Shown here: one piece after another, positions 45,792-54,638 of the stretch | Layout: each line of letters starts with the position of its first letter | Position numbering within the stretch: the stretch's first letter is position 1 | Source of the DNA: an uncultured Clostridia bacterium | GTDB lineage: Bacteria; Bacillota; Clostridia; Christensenellales; DTU072 | DNA: 62,030 nucleotides | Assembly (NCBI GenBank): GCA_946621465.1 | Contig: CAMOOO010000010.1 | Coordinates: 1-62,030 of the forward strand | Direction of reading: 5' to 3' | The notes under the pieces: generated by a model | Told to the model about the DNA's origin: nothing | Databases searched by the model: none | Seen by the model: only the letters and a program-made list of their open reading frames with translations | Position numbers and translations under genes: made by a program

Positions 45792-46616
45792 TTATTTATT
45801 TTTACCCTTTTTGGGTTTTTTGACGTGCGGTTCGGTCACTTCGCCGTAGAAAATGGAGGCGAGAGTGATAAGAACGTAGGATTGGATAAAGGCGTGCAAG
45901 AGTGTAAACAGGACGCCGACAATCAGTGGCAGAACGTAGCTGAGCGCCTGGACGTAGTACACCAGTTCGGTTACAAGAAGACCACTGAGCATTGCACCGA
46001 AAAGACGGAAGCTCATGGAGATCGGCAAAGAAAAGTCTTTAAGCGAATTGACCGCCCCTCTTGCCTTGTTGGCGATAATACCGCCGCTTAAAATAAACAG
46101 GTAGGTCATTCCGCCCATGGCGATCGCGCCGTTGATGTCGGATAAAGGAGCGGGCAAGGATACGGGGGTGCCGTTCGTCGTTACCGCCTGAATGCCGAAC
46201 ATCTCGAAAAGGGTACTGAAGAAAATATAGACGGCGGCAACGAAAATGTAAGCGGACAGAACGTTCGGCCTATGCGGACTGTTGGTCTCGGCTATACCGG
46301 TAAACAGACCTACCAGTTTTTCTAACATGGCCTGGAATTTGCCCGGAATAATGGTGAACTTGGGTATAACGAAAATACGAATAATAAGCGCAACGACAAA
46401 GAGTATCCCGGTAATGACAAAGGCGGAAATAAGCCCGGGATTGACTTCCATGCCAAACAGGCTGACTTTGTTCGACTCATGCAAAACGGCATCCTTCATC
46501 GTCTCCTGGATGCTTTCTTCTTTCTCCACCGAAGGCACGACAATGGTAGCCACCAGCAGCGCAGCAAGAATGCAGGCGAAAGTAATTAGTATTACTTTCT
46601 TCGTTTTTTTCGTCAT
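45792..46616 (-). CDS. atpB: ATP synthase a subunit
   Basis: A 274-residue a subunit of the membrane motor. The essential Arg204 lies in 'SMSFRLFGAMLSG' (the E. coli Arg210 position), where the usual Asn four residues on is Ala. 'HAFIQSYVLITLASIFYGEV' is the last transmembrane hairpin with the conserved Gln. An N-terminal membrane helix and a Lys-rich tail complete it. GAGGCG precedes the ATG. First gene of the operon. No atpI gene precedes it in this window. Confidence 0.95.
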   Translation of the reverse strand: MTKKTKKVILITFACILAALLVATIVVPSVEKEESIQETMKDAVLHESNKVSLFGMEVNPGLISAFVITGILFVVALIIRIFVIPKFTIIPGKFQAMLEKLVGLFTGIAETNSPHRPNVLSAYIFVAAVYIFFSTLFEMFGIQAVTTNGTPVSLPAPLSDINGAIAMGGMTYLFILSGGIIANKARGAVNSLKDFSLPISMSFRLFGAMLSGLLVTELVYYVQALSYVLPLIVGVLFTLLHAFIQSYVLITLASIFYGEVTEPHVKKPKKGKNK

Positions 46617-46653
46617 AACACGCCTCGCACTTTTTTGTATGTATTTATAAATT

Positions 46654-46705
46654 ATTATAACTCTATATATAAATTATTATAACTCTACATATTATTCCCT
46701 GTCAA
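46654..46705 (-). promoter_or_regulatory. ATP synthase operon promoter with duplicated -10 box
   Basis: On the minus strand exact TTGACA and TATAAT are 18 bases apart (46676-46705). A 20-base block containing the TATAAT box is repeated 22 bases downstream, giving a second TATAAT at 46654-46659. The leader to the atpB ATG is about 50 bases. Confidence 0.8.
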
Positions 46706-46754
46706 CCGGCAGAACGTACATATCTCTTCTTGCCGCCATAAAAGGGCAACACAT

Positions 46755-46788
46755 AAATAAAAAAGTATCCCTTTTTATTGGGATACTT
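46755..46788 (-). terminator. Terminator of the glycan-operon gene cluster
   Basis: On the minus strand AAGTATCCC pairs with GGGATACTT around an 8-base loop and is followed by TTTTATTT. It lies about 105 bases past the stop of the glycosyltransferase-like gene. Confidence 0.75.
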
Positions 46789-46894
46789 AGTGGTTTTAAA
46801 TAGGAAATAACCTTCGTTTTCCTGCCGAAATAATCGGCAAAAATTTCGCTTAAAACGCCCCGCTTTTAATCATTTTTTGCAATCAAACCTTAGC

Positions 46895-47953
46895 TTAATC
46901 GTCGTCGTCGGACTTTTCGAGGGTCCAGCTGCCGATGTCGTCGGAGTCGATCTCTTCGGTGATCCTCTTCTGACCCAAAAATCTTTGCAGGAAGTCGGCG
47001 TAGTAGACGTGGGGGGTAGGAATGGCGGCCTCTCTCATCTTCGACAGTTCCGTCTCCACCGAGTCGGAAAGTTTCTTTTCCGGGTCGATAACGAGGGTGG
47101 TTCTGTTTTTCTCCTTTGCCTTTTCGTACAGTTCGCTTTCCGTCGTGTACATAACGAGGTCAGACGCCGTCAGAATGTTATCCGTATTCATTTCACTGAT
47201 GACACAACCGCCGTGAGAGGAAACGAACTCCGCCGTCTGCTCGTCCGCACCGCATAAAAAGAAGTTCTCCACCGACTCGTTCTTGGTGGCAAGTAACTCC
47301 CCTATTCTTTCGCGAATAATTCCCGAGCAACCCTCTACGAGGTAAAGAATGACCTTTTTCTCGTTCACCCCAAAAAGTTCTTTTGCGTGCGAACGCTTTT
47401 CTTCTTCGGCGATCTCGCCTAAAGACACCGACGTACCGGGAATAATCCTCTCGTCCGGCGCGTGCAGGTCTAACAGTTTGTTTTTGCCCGTCTGATCGTC
47501 CACAAGATAAAAGTCCACTTCTTCCGAAACGATATCGGCGTTAACGTTCTCCTTGCAAAGTACGCCGAGGTTGCACTTTATACCCAGTTTGCGCCGTTCG
47601 ACGATAATGCTCCTCAGAGCTTCTTCTGTGGATACGACGACGATGTCGGGAACGAACCGATACAGCAAGTTACGCACCGTTTTTTGCGGCAAGCCGCAAC
47701 TCTCTCCGTACGTCATCATCTCCGGCTTCCGTTTAAAACGGCTCTTTCTCAGTTTTTTATAGAGATTTCTTGCTCCGTTCCCCTCGGGGAAGAGCTTATC
47801 GAAAATCATATTTTTGAGCGTGCAACGCAATTTCTTTTCGGAGATGACGATCCCGGCGTAGCTTGCGTCTTTTATCAATTCTTTTTTGATTGCCAAAGCC
47901 GGTGTCAACATGTTCTCCGGCTCAACAAAAAGCACCGATTTTTTATTCTTCAT
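46895..47953 (-). CDS. Diverged GT28-type glycosyltransferase-like protein
   Basis: A 352-residue protein I cannot firmly assign. The start at 47953 has GGGTGAT upstream. The order 'FVPDIVVVSTEEAL', 'GVLCKENVNADIVSEEVDFYLVDD' and 'LHAPDERIIPGTSVSLGEI' resembles the N-terminal half of MGDG synthase/UgtP-type diacylglycerol glucosyltransferases, and a 'FFLCGADEQTAEFV' strand resembles the sugar-nucleotide domain, but the usual Gly-rich and HG motifs are missing or changed. It may be a degenerate or non-catalytic relative. It has an acidic tail. It overlaps the U32-family gene by 11 bases. Confidence 0.5.
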   Translation of the reverse strand: MKNKKSVLFVEPENMLTPALAIKKELIKDASYAGIVISEKKLRCTLKNMIFDKLFPEGNGARNLYKKLRKSRFKRKPEMMTYGESCGLPQKTVRNLLYRFVPDIVVVSTEEALRSIIVERRKLGIKCNLGVLCKENVNADIVSEEVDFYLVDDQTGKNKLLDLHAPDERIIPGTSVSLGEIAEEEKRSHAKELFGVNEKKVILYLVEGCSGIIRERIGELLATKNESVENFFLCGADEQTAEFVSSHGGCVISEMNTDNILTASDLVMYTTESELYEKAKEKNRTTLVIDPEKKLSDSVETELSKMREAAIPTPHVYYADFLQRFLGQKRITEEIDSDDIGSWTLEKSDDDD

Positions 47954-49157
47954 AAATATCACCCTTTCTGATTATATCATATTTTTTTAAATTTACATCC
48001 GTTTTGATAAAAAGTTTTTGTTGGACCAGTTTGCAGTCCTCAACGGGCTTCCCTTCCTCGTCAACGATCTCTTCGGGAACGAAGGACCCGATCCCTGCCG
48101 AAGCGGACACAAAGTCCAATTTTTCGCCTGCGTAAAATCTGTTCCGTTGCTCCACCATAACAAAGCCGTTTTCATCGCGGTCGGAAAGGACCTGGGCGAC
48201 GAAGGCGCAGGGATTTTCGGGATGAGAAGTGGTATAACACTGTTTGGCGTCCCCAACGTAAAACCCCGTCGTATAGGCTCTGTGTCCTACGGCAAAGGTC
48301 TCTCTGTACCATTTTTTGTCGTAGGGTCTGCCTGCCAAAATGTCGTCGATACGGTTCCGGTAGGCGTTGGTAATCACACCGACGTAGTATTCCGTCTTCA
48401 TGCGACCTTCTATTTTCAGCGACTGCACGCCGGCGTTTATGACGTCCTCTATAATCGGCATGGTGTTCATATCCGCCGAATTGAGGATATACGTGCCGTG
48501 GCTGTCCTCGCCGATGGTCAAAGAATTTTTTCGGGAAACCTCTCCCAGGCTGTACTCCCAGCGGCACGCCTGCACGCATTCGCCGCGATTGCTGTCCCGG
48601 TCGGTGAGATAGGAACTAAGTAAGCATCTGCCGCTGTAAGAAATGCACATCGCACCGTGAATGAATGCCTCCAGCTCCGCGGCTCCGCCTAAGTAGTCGG
48701 CGGTTTCTTTTATCTCGTCCAAATGCATTTCCCTTGCCAGAACGATGCGCTTGACCCCCTGCTCCGCCCAGAACTTGGCGGCGTATTTATTTAGGGTGTT
48801 GGCTTGCGTGGAAAGGTGTACGTCCAGAAGCGGAAAGTCTTTTAAACATAGCTGCACGACACCGGGGTCGCTGACGATCACGCCGTCCGCCTTTTGCGCC
48901 TGCAATTGTCCCAAATAGTCTTTTATCGCGCCGAAGTCCCCGTTCCTCGGGAAGATATTGACGGTGACGTAGACCTTTTTTCCTAAGGCGTGCGCATAGC
49001 CGATAGCGTCCTTCATTTCCTCCGGACCGAAGTTATTTGCATAGGCGCGCAGTCCGAACTGTTTTCCGCCCAGGTAGACGGCGTCCGCGCCGAAATGCAG
49101 AGCGGTGCGCAGCCGTTCAATGGACCCTGCCGGGGACAAAAGCTCCACTTTCTTCAT
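47943..49157 (-). CDS. Peptidase U32 family protein
   Basis: A 404-residue U32-family protein. 'LSPAGSIERLRTALHFGADAVYLGG' opens the TIM barrel, and the Cys pattern 'GAMCISYSGRCLLSSYLTDRDSNRGECVQACRWEY' is the family signature, which in relatives binds an iron-sulfur cluster. Such proteins take part in tRNA or rRNA hydroxylation, or protein turnover; which applies here is unknown. The ATG at 49157 overlaps the TPR gene stop in an ATGA arrangement, which fixes the start. Confidence 0.88.
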   Translation of the reverse strand: MKKVELLSPAGSIERLRTALHFGADAVYLGGKQFGLRAYANNFGPEEMKDAIGYAHALGKKVYVTVNIFPRNGDFGAIKDYLGQLQAQKADGVIVSDPGVVQLCLKDFPLLDVHLSTQANTLNKYAAKFWAEQGVKRIVLAREMHLDEIKETADYLGGAAELEAFIHGAMCISYSGRCLLSSYLTDRDSNRGECVQACRWEYSLGEVSRKNSLTIGEDSHGTYILNSADMNTMPIIEDVINAGVQSLKIEGRMKTEYYVGVITNAYRNRIDDILAGRPYDKKWYRETFAVGHRAYTTGFYVGDAKQCYTTSHPENPCAFVAQVLSDRDENGFVMVEQRNRFYAGEKLDFVSASAGIGSFVPEEIVDEEGKPVEDCKLVQQKLFIKTDVNLKKYDIIRKGDIYEE

Positions 49158-50074
49158 GCCTTCTCCCACAGCTTTCTGTATTTATCCGCTCTGTGCTGAT
49201 CGCCAAGGTTATAGTAACAGTGATAGAGTTTGGAAAGGAGTTCTTTATACAATCCCTCGATCGAACCGAGATGACAGTCGAATAGTTCTGCAAGGGCGTC
49301 TTTGTTACGCAGATTGACGTCGTAAATTTCCAGCGCCTGTACGTAATAGGACACCGCTTTTGCTTCCAACTCAATGAGCATATACACGTCGCCGATCAGC
49401 TCGTAAATTTCCGCAAGCTGCATATGGTAAGGGGTATCGCAGTACATTTCTCTACGCATCTTTTCCGACTGAAGGAAATACCCCAGTGCTTTGCGGTATT
49501 TTTTCAAACGGAACTGAAGACTCCCCATCGCAAAATACAGATACTCCGGCGAATGATCCTGTTTCAGCGCATCGCAAAAATACTTTTCCGCCAGTCTGTC
49601 CCCTTTTGCCGTCTTCTTTTTGTAGTAGATCGCCCCAAGATAGTAATTGACCTTTGCCGTGGCGTTGAAGTCGGCTTTTGCTCTCTTTAATATCCTTAAC
49701 GCCTTCTTCCTGCGGCGAATGGCTTTTTTCTCGTTAAATAGGCTCTTCTCGATAAAGATGCTCTCTTCCACGATACAATCTGCCAGCATGGCTTTGTTTT
49801 TACAATATCTGCGGTAGTACCGTTTCGCCAGGCGGAACGCCTTTTTCGCCTCTTTATTTTTATAAGTACGGAACATGATGCATCCGTACAGGTAATAGCA
49901 TAGTGCCATTTCCTCTTTTTTTCTGTTCTTTCTGTCGGACAGGAAAATGTCTTTGGCGTTTTCGAGGCAACTGAGCGCCCTTCCAAAGTTTTCGCTTTCG
50001 TAAAACCCCTTCGCCATGTAGGTGAATTCTTCTGCGGTAAACCGATATTCTTTTAAAACTTTCTTCTTACACAT
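49154..50074 (-). CDS. TPR-like repeat protein
   Basis: A 306-residue all-helical protein made of about seven helical hairpins: 'AFRLAKRYYRRYCKNKAMLADC', 'YYLGAIYYKKKTAKGDRLAEKYF', 'ALGYFLQSEKMRREMYCDTPYHMQLAEIYELIGD' and 'SYYVQALEIYDVNL'. The spacing is that of tetratricopeptide repeats. There is no signal peptide. It is very Lys/Tyr-rich, and overlaps the GH92 gene by 8 bases upstream and the U32 gene by 4 bases downstream. Probably a protein-binding scaffold. Confidence 0.75.
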   Translation of the reverse strand: MCKKKVLKEYRFTAEEFTYMAKGFYESENFGRALSCLENAKDIFLSDRKNRKKEEMALCYYLYGCIMFRTYKNKEAKKAFRLAKRYYRRYCKNKAMLADCIVEESIFIEKSLFNEKKAIRRRKKALRILKRAKADFNATAKVNYYLGAIYYKKKTAKGDRLAEKYFCDALKQDHSPEYLYFAMGSLQFRLKKYRKALGYFLQSEKMRREMYCDTPYHMQLAEIYELIGDVYMLIELEAKAVSYYVQALEIYDVNLRNKDALAELFDCHLGSIEGLYKELLSKLYHCYYNLGDQHRADKYRKLWEKA

Positions 50075-52067
50075 TGCTCTCTTTGCAGTGAAAAATCACC
50101 TTTCCTCCTTGCATTACTTCGGTCACCGTACACTCCATGTCTTTTTTAACGCCGTTAACTTCCATCGAGGCAAGGTAGATCCCTTCTCCCTCTTTTTCCA
50201 GCACCAATTTTTTTCCGCCGACGTTCATCGTCACCTTCTTAAAGAGGGGGGAGCCGGCGATCATTTTATCCTGACCGCTGACAGGAAACAGTCCTATCGC
50301 GTTCCAGATATAGAGCGAGGACAGCGCGCCCGTATCGTTATTGCCGGGCATTCCTCCGCGCGTACATCTCCACATGAACTTGCGCGACGCGTCGATGATC
50401 TCGCTGATACGGTCGTGCCGCCCGATGAAGTGATAAGCATAAGGCGCTTCCATATCCGTTTCGTTATTGAACCCCTCGAATTTGCCGTACCCGATACGTG
50501 GATAACGGTATCCGAAGAAATAATCCAGTTTATTTAGTAGCTTTTCCTTTCCGCCGGCGGCGCGAATACGCATCTCTCCGTCGGCGTGCAAACGGAAGGA
50601 GTAATTGACGAAATTCCCCTCGTAGTACCAAGAATTCTTTTTCAAAAGCCCCGTCCTCTTCGAGTAGACGCAAGCGACGTTTTTGTAGTCTTCGCGGAGC
50701 TTTTTCGCCTGCTCCTTTTCACCGACGGCGTCTGCAAGGAGCGCCATACAGAGTTCGCCCTCGTACAGATCCATGGTGTGGGTGGTACGAGGTACCGAGC
50801 CTACGAGCCGGAATTGGTTATAGTCTACGGAAACGGTTTCTTCCTCTAAAACCCTATACATCTCTTTGGCGTCGCCAACGCCGCGAAGGTGCGCGTCCGC
50901 AAAGAGAAAGGCGGTCAAAAGAATGGCTTGACCTGCTTCCAGACTCTGCTCGGGGCTGATAAGATAGCTATTAGGTAAGTAGTGATGGGTGTCGAAAAAG
51001 GAAACGATCGTTTTTATTACCTTTTCCCCGATCTCCGGATAAACGGTAAAAAGAAGGGGCATCTCCGTTTTGTACATATCCCACAGGGTAGCCAGGTCAG
51101 TCACCGCCTCTCCCTCGAATCCGTACAATCTCTCCCCGGAAACGTCCGTCGGCTTGACTAAGGAAAAATAGAGGTTACTGTAGAATAGCTCCTCGTCCTC
51201 TTTCTTCCCCTCGACGTCAATTCTTGAAAGCATCTGATTCCACCGGTCATACCCCTCTTTCTTTACCTCGTCAAAGCTCTTTTTAACGTCCCTTAAAAGG
51301 TTCTCCTTTGCATGCTCTAAAGAACGGAAGGACAGCGACAACACCGTTTCACCCTCTCCGTCGAAGGAAAAAACGGCGCCGAACTTACCCTGATAAGAAG
51401 AATAGTCTATCTTGCCCCCTTTATCCGAACGAAGGGCAACGGAACCGCCCTTTGCCGTCATCGCGTAATAAACGGGAACGCCGTAAAAGGAAGTTTCGCA
51501 AAGAACGACGCCATCGTCTATATAGCAAACGGCTCTGTCGTATTCGGTGTGCAGGTTAGGTAATTTTTTATTGAGTCCGTACTGGGAAAAATCAACGTAC
51601 ACTTCCCCCTTTCCGGCGGCAAAAGCAAACCTATGAAAGGCGCAATCATTGGTTACCGTGCAGGAAAAAACGCCCCCTTCGGTACGACAGGCATAAAACC
51701 CGGGCATACCCTCTTCGGCGAGGATCTTCTGCAGAGCGAGGGTGGGCGTAACTAATGCGAAATTATAAAAATACCCGATAAAGCCCGTCCCGGACGGACG
51801 AACGTGAGTAAAGCCGCAAAAACGGTGAAAGGGATACATTGCTTTTATGGGACGATGAGAATTGACCCTGCAATTACCGTACCCCGTCGGATAGGCGCCG
51901 GAGTAGGCGCAACAGGACATTTTTCCAAAAGGCAGCACCGCCTCCGGAGAGGTGTTTCCGCACATGCCTTTTATCGGCTTCCACCCTTTGGCAAAACCCT
52001 CTCTTTTAGGTAAATCGACCGGATCGCACCCAAAGAAAACGTTTACCATTTTGCAATAGTCTTTCAT
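50067..52067 (-). CDS. GH92-family alpha-mannosidase
   Basis: A 666-residue enzyme of the GH92 family, which cuts alpha-1,2 and related mannosides in N-glycans and yeast mannan. The first half is a beta-sandwich; the second is the (alpha/alpha)6 barrel with 'LATLWDMYKTEMPLLF' and the signature 'GMPGNNDTGALSSLYIWNAIGLFPV...AGSPLF'. 'GFTHVRPSGTG' is the N-terminal sugar-binding part. There is no signal peptide. The ATG lies only 7 bases past a good -10 box and no ribosome site precedes it, so the mRNA may be leaderless. First gene of the overlapping 52.1-46.9 kb operon. Confidence 0.88.
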   Translation of the reverse strand: MKDYCKMVNVFFGCDPVDLPKREGFAKGWKPIKGMCGNTSPEAVLPFGKMSCCAYSGAYPTGYGNCRVNSHRPIKAMYPFHRFCGFTHVRPSGTGFIGYFYNFALVTPTLALQKILAEEGMPGFYACRTEGGVFSCTVTNDCAFHRFAFAAGKGEVYVDFSQYGLNKKLPNLHTEYDRAVCYIDDGVVLCETSFYGVPVYYAMTAKGGSVALRSDKGGKIDYSSYQGKFGAVFSFDGEGETVLSLSFRSLEHAKENLLRDVKKSFDEVKKEGYDRWNQMLSRIDVEGKKEDEELFYSNLYFSLVKPTDVSGERLYGFEGEAVTDLATLWDMYKTEMPLLFTVYPEIGEKVIKTIVSFFDTHHYLPNSYLISPEQSLEAGQAILLTAFLFADAHLRGVGDAKEMYRVLEEETVSVDYNQFRLVGSVPRTTHTMDLYEGELCMALLADAVGEKEQAKKLREDYKNVACVYSKRTGLLKKNSWYYEGNFVNYSFRLHADGEMRIRAAGGKEKLLNKLDYFFGYRYPRIGYGKFEGFNNETDMEAPYAYHFIGRHDRISEIIDASRKFMWRCTRGGMPGNNDTGALSSLYIWNAIGLFPVSGQDKMIAGSPLFKKVTMNVGGKKLVLEKEGEGIYLASMEVNGVKKDMECTVTEVMQGGKVIFHCKESNV

Positions 52068-52074
52068 GTTTTTT

Positions 52075-52103
52075 ATAATATCATGAGTTCCCGAAATTGT
52101 AAA
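52075..52103 (-). promoter_or_regulatory. Promoter of the GH92 operon, apparently leaderless
   Basis: On the minus strand TTTACA, a 17-base spacer and TATTAT, with the -10 box ending 7 bases before the ATG. Initiation would fall at or near the A of ATG. Confidence 0.6.
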
Positions 52104-52161
52104 GAACTTAAATTTATATAGAAAGTAATTTTAGTTGTTTGAAACTGCTTTCTTAATCCGT

Positions 52162-54378
52162 TTACTCCGCCGTTTTGGAATATAGCTTGGTCGTGCCGGC
52201 AGGGATGGTCGTACATTGGTCGCTGCATTCCTCGTCCAGATACCACGGTCCGCCCGTAATTTCACCAAAGTACGGAAGGAGCCATTCCTCTTCCGTTTGC
52301 ACCACGCCGTCGACGTAAAAAGTAACGTTAGCATAGTATCTCAGCCGATTTCTTGCCGTGGTGCGTTCGGACCAAGCGGAACTGATCGAAGAGTAGTTAC
52401 CCTCGGTCACAAGGATGATACAATCGGAAGCAAAGGTGCTGAATTGGAAAGAGATACTGCTACGAAGTTCCACCTGTCCCGTCGCCAAGTTACTCAGGTC
52501 GATCAAAGATAACTTTTCGCAGTCGGACACCGCAAACTCCGCTACCGAAGTCACGCGCGCCAAACGAATGGTTTTCAGTTCCGACAGACTCTCGAAGGCA
52601 AAGCTGTTAATCCGATAAATATCGTTGCCGTGAGAAAGGGTGGACAGGTCGATCTCCGTCGGTTGCACCGGCTCGAGATTGCGTAAAACGGGAGTGAATT
52701 TATCGTAGACGTACTTGCCGTCCGCCATCTTAAAAAGGACGTGATGACCGTAGTTTACGTCGGTCAGATCGGTCACGTCAATTTCCACTCTCTCGCCGAA
52801 GCGGTCGGACAGTAGGTAGTTTTCCGCGCGGTAACTGTCTCCCTCTCCTGCGCCAACAACGAGAAAAACGTCTTCACTGAAAATGGGATTTTGGGTACCC
52901 ACACCAACGTATTCGGCTACGCAAAACGCCTGCCAACCGATAATGACCTTTTGTCCTGCGTTGAAGTATACGGTCAGGTTATAGAGCTTTTTGTCGCTGA
53001 AAGCGTAGTCGGCAATTAGCGTCGTTCCAGATAGCAGATTGATCCGATCTTTGCCCGTGTAGCTACCTATGGCAATGGTGCCTGCGTAGACGGCTTTTTT
53101 ACTCTTAATTTGGTTTTCGTACAGAGGGGTGCCGGCAAAGGCATATCCGCCGCATGAGGTGACCTTTTCGGTGTTAACAACCTCGGTCAGTTTTTTACAG
53201 TCGTAAAAGGCATACGCCTCGATCTTGCGGACGTTCCTTAGGTCTGCGACCTCGATATTGCTGCCGCGGAAGGCGCCGTACCCGATAGTCTCCAAGTTCT
53301 CCGGAATGGTGGTTTTTAAGGCGGAGCAATTATAAAAAGCGTAAGAGCCGATCGACTTTACCGAAGCTGGCAACGTCATGGTAAGAGATGCGCAATAGTC
53401 TTCGTTGATCTTCGTCTCTTCCTCGGTAGTGGGGTTGGGTTTAAGCTGGGTCAGCCCGAAGGTATCAAGAAGTGAATCGAGGTATGCGAGGGTATCGTCC
53501 TCCTCCTCTTCCTCCTCTTCTTCCGGCTCGGTATAAGTAGGGCCGAAAGCAAAGTCGCCGATTTCCGTAAGCTCGCTCCCCTCGGCAAAGCGTACGCTTT
53601 TTAATGCGGTGCATCCGGCAAAGGCGAACTTTCCGATGTAGGTATAGGTTTTCGGGATGACGATGGTCTCCAAAGTTACGTCCCCGTAAAAGGCATAGTC
53701 CGCGATCCCCCTTATCGTCGTCTCGTTGTAGGACTCGGGAAAGGCGTATACGCTGTGTTTCAGATTGGGATAGGCTAGTCCGGTCACGTATCCGTTTTCG
53801 TCGACCATGACGTAATTATTAAGTTCCGTTGCGATGGCGTAGTAGGTGGTATCCCCTTTTACTGCCATCACACCGCCGGGAATGGGAACGGTACCGTTTT
53901 CATCAACAAACCACGCAAGAGAATACCCTTTTAGCGTGGGAAAGGAATTGGTTATATCCGTTCCTGCGACGGTGAAAAGCACCCGGATAACGTCGGTCTC
54001 TAACTGCGCCGATTGATAGTTTATCACGGAAAAAGTGATATTCGCCGCATCCGGAAAGGTAGGCGAATTGATATCCGTTTGCGACCCGGAAAGCACGTGG
54101 ACTTTCAGCGTATCCTTTTTATCTCCGCATTCCAGAGTGATCGTTGCGTTGCCCGTTTGCAAGGCGGTCACGTTATTCCCGTCCACTTGCAGTATGGTAT
54201 TATTGCCGCTATACAGACGGTACTCGAAGCGTTTGGGACGCACAATAACTTCGGGAGAGAACACCTCGCCCACCGTCACCGTTATCTCCTCTTGCTTAAA
54301 TTCCGCCTTGGTCGCCGACGTACAGCCGACGAGCAAAAAAGATAAAATAAGGATAACAAGAAGTATCGCTTTTTTCAT
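52162..54378 (-). CDS. BspA-type leucine-rich-repeat lipoprotein
   Basis: A 738-residue surface lipoprotein from the start at 54378 (MKKAILLV...). The signal peptide ends in a lipobox (LLVGC). Residues about 20-110 look like a bacterial Ig-like (Big_2) domain ('ITVTVGEVFSPEVIVRPK', 'NATITLECGDKKDTLKV'). Then come BspA/LRR_5 repeats of the form 'IADYAFYGDVTLETIVIPKTYTYIGKFAFAGCTALKSV', 'SIGSYAFYNCSALKT'. A run of nine Glu interrupts them near residue 305. The tail holds an 'EEWLLPYFGEITGGPWYLDEECS' segment. Such proteins bind host or bacterial surface proteins. Confidence 0.88.
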   Translation of the reverse strand: MKKAILLVILILSFLLVGCTSATKAEFKQEEITVTVGEVFSPEVIVRPKRFEYRLYSGNNTILQVDGNNVTALQTGNATITLECGDKKDTLKVHVLSGSQTDINSPTFPDAANITFSVINYQSAQLETDVIRVLFTVAGTDITNSFPTLKGYSLAWFVDENGTVPIPGGVMAVKGDTTYYAIATELNNYVMVDENGYVTGLAYPNLKHSVYAFPESYNETTIRGIADYAFYGDVTLETIVIPKTYTYIGKFAFAGCTALKSVRFAEGSELTEIGDFAFGPTYTEPEEEEEEEEDDTLAYLDSLLDTFGLTQLKPNPTTEEETKINEDYCASLTMTLPASVKSIGSYAFYNCSALKTTIPENLETIGYGAFRGSNIEVADLRNVRKIEAYAFYDCKKLTEVVNTEKVTSCGGYAFAGTPLYENQIKSKKAVYAGTIAIGSYTGKDRINLLSGTTLIADYAFSDKKLYNLTVYFNAGQKVIIGWQAFCVAEYVGVGTQNPIFSEDVFLVVGAGEGDSYRAENYLLSDRFGERVEIDVTDLTDVNYGHHVLFKMADGKYVYDKFTPVLRNLEPVQPTEIDLSTLSHGNDIYRINSFAFESLSELKTIRLARVTSVAEFAVSDCEKLSLIDLSNLATGQVELRSSISFQFSTFASDCIILVTEGNYSSISSAWSERTTARNRLRYYANVTFYVDGVVQTEEEWLLPYFGEITGGPWYLDEECSDQCTTIPAGTTKLYSKTAE

Positions 54379-54384
54379 AATTAT

Positions 54385-54412
54385 ATTATAACATGGTTTT
54401 GTCAAAATGCAA
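54385..54412 (-). promoter_or_regulatory. Promoter of the LRR lipoprotein, apparently leaderless
   Basis: On the minus strand TTGCAT, a 16-base spacer and TATAAT, with the -10 box ending 6 bases before the ATG. No ribosome site fits between them. Confidence 0.55.
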
Positions 54413-54461
54413 CTTTCCAAAGATTGGTACAGACTAGTTTCAAAAAAATAGCTTTTTTTAC

Positions 54462-54489
54462 TTTACAAATTCCAAAAATGTGGTACAAT
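54462..54489 (+). promoter_or_regulatory. Promoter of tRNA-Thr
   Basis: TTTACA, a 16-base spacer and TACAAT lie 14 bases ahead of the tRNA. Confidence 0.6.
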
Positions 54490-54503
54490 ATCTACATAAA
54501 CGT

Positions 54504-54578
54504 GCTGGTATGGCCTAACGGTAAGGCATCTCATTCGTAATGAGAGGATTGTAAGTTCGAATCTCACTACCAGCTCCA
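54504..54578 (+). tRNA. tRNA-Thr (anticodon CGT)
   Basis: A 75-base tRNA with encoded CCA. Acceptor GCTGGTA pairs with TACCAGC. The anticodon stem CTCAT/ATGAG holds the loop TCGTA with anticodon CGT, reading ACG. The T-arm is AGTTCGAATCT. Confidence 0.95.
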
Positions 54579-54585
54579 TAAAAAT

Positions 54586-54612
54586 GCAGTGATTTTTAAT
54601 CACTGCTTTTTT
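54586..54612 (+). terminator. Terminator of tRNA-Thr
   Basis: GCAGTGATT pairs with AATCACTGC around a short T-loop, followed by six T, 7 bases past the tRNA. Confidence 0.8.
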
Positions 54613-54638
54613 ATTTATATTGCCTGTCCTATCTTTCT

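Noticed and set aside
46683..46894. A gene in the gap left of the glycosyltransferase-like gene
   Set aside because: The stretch holds the atp promoter and a terminator; no open frame with a ribosome site.
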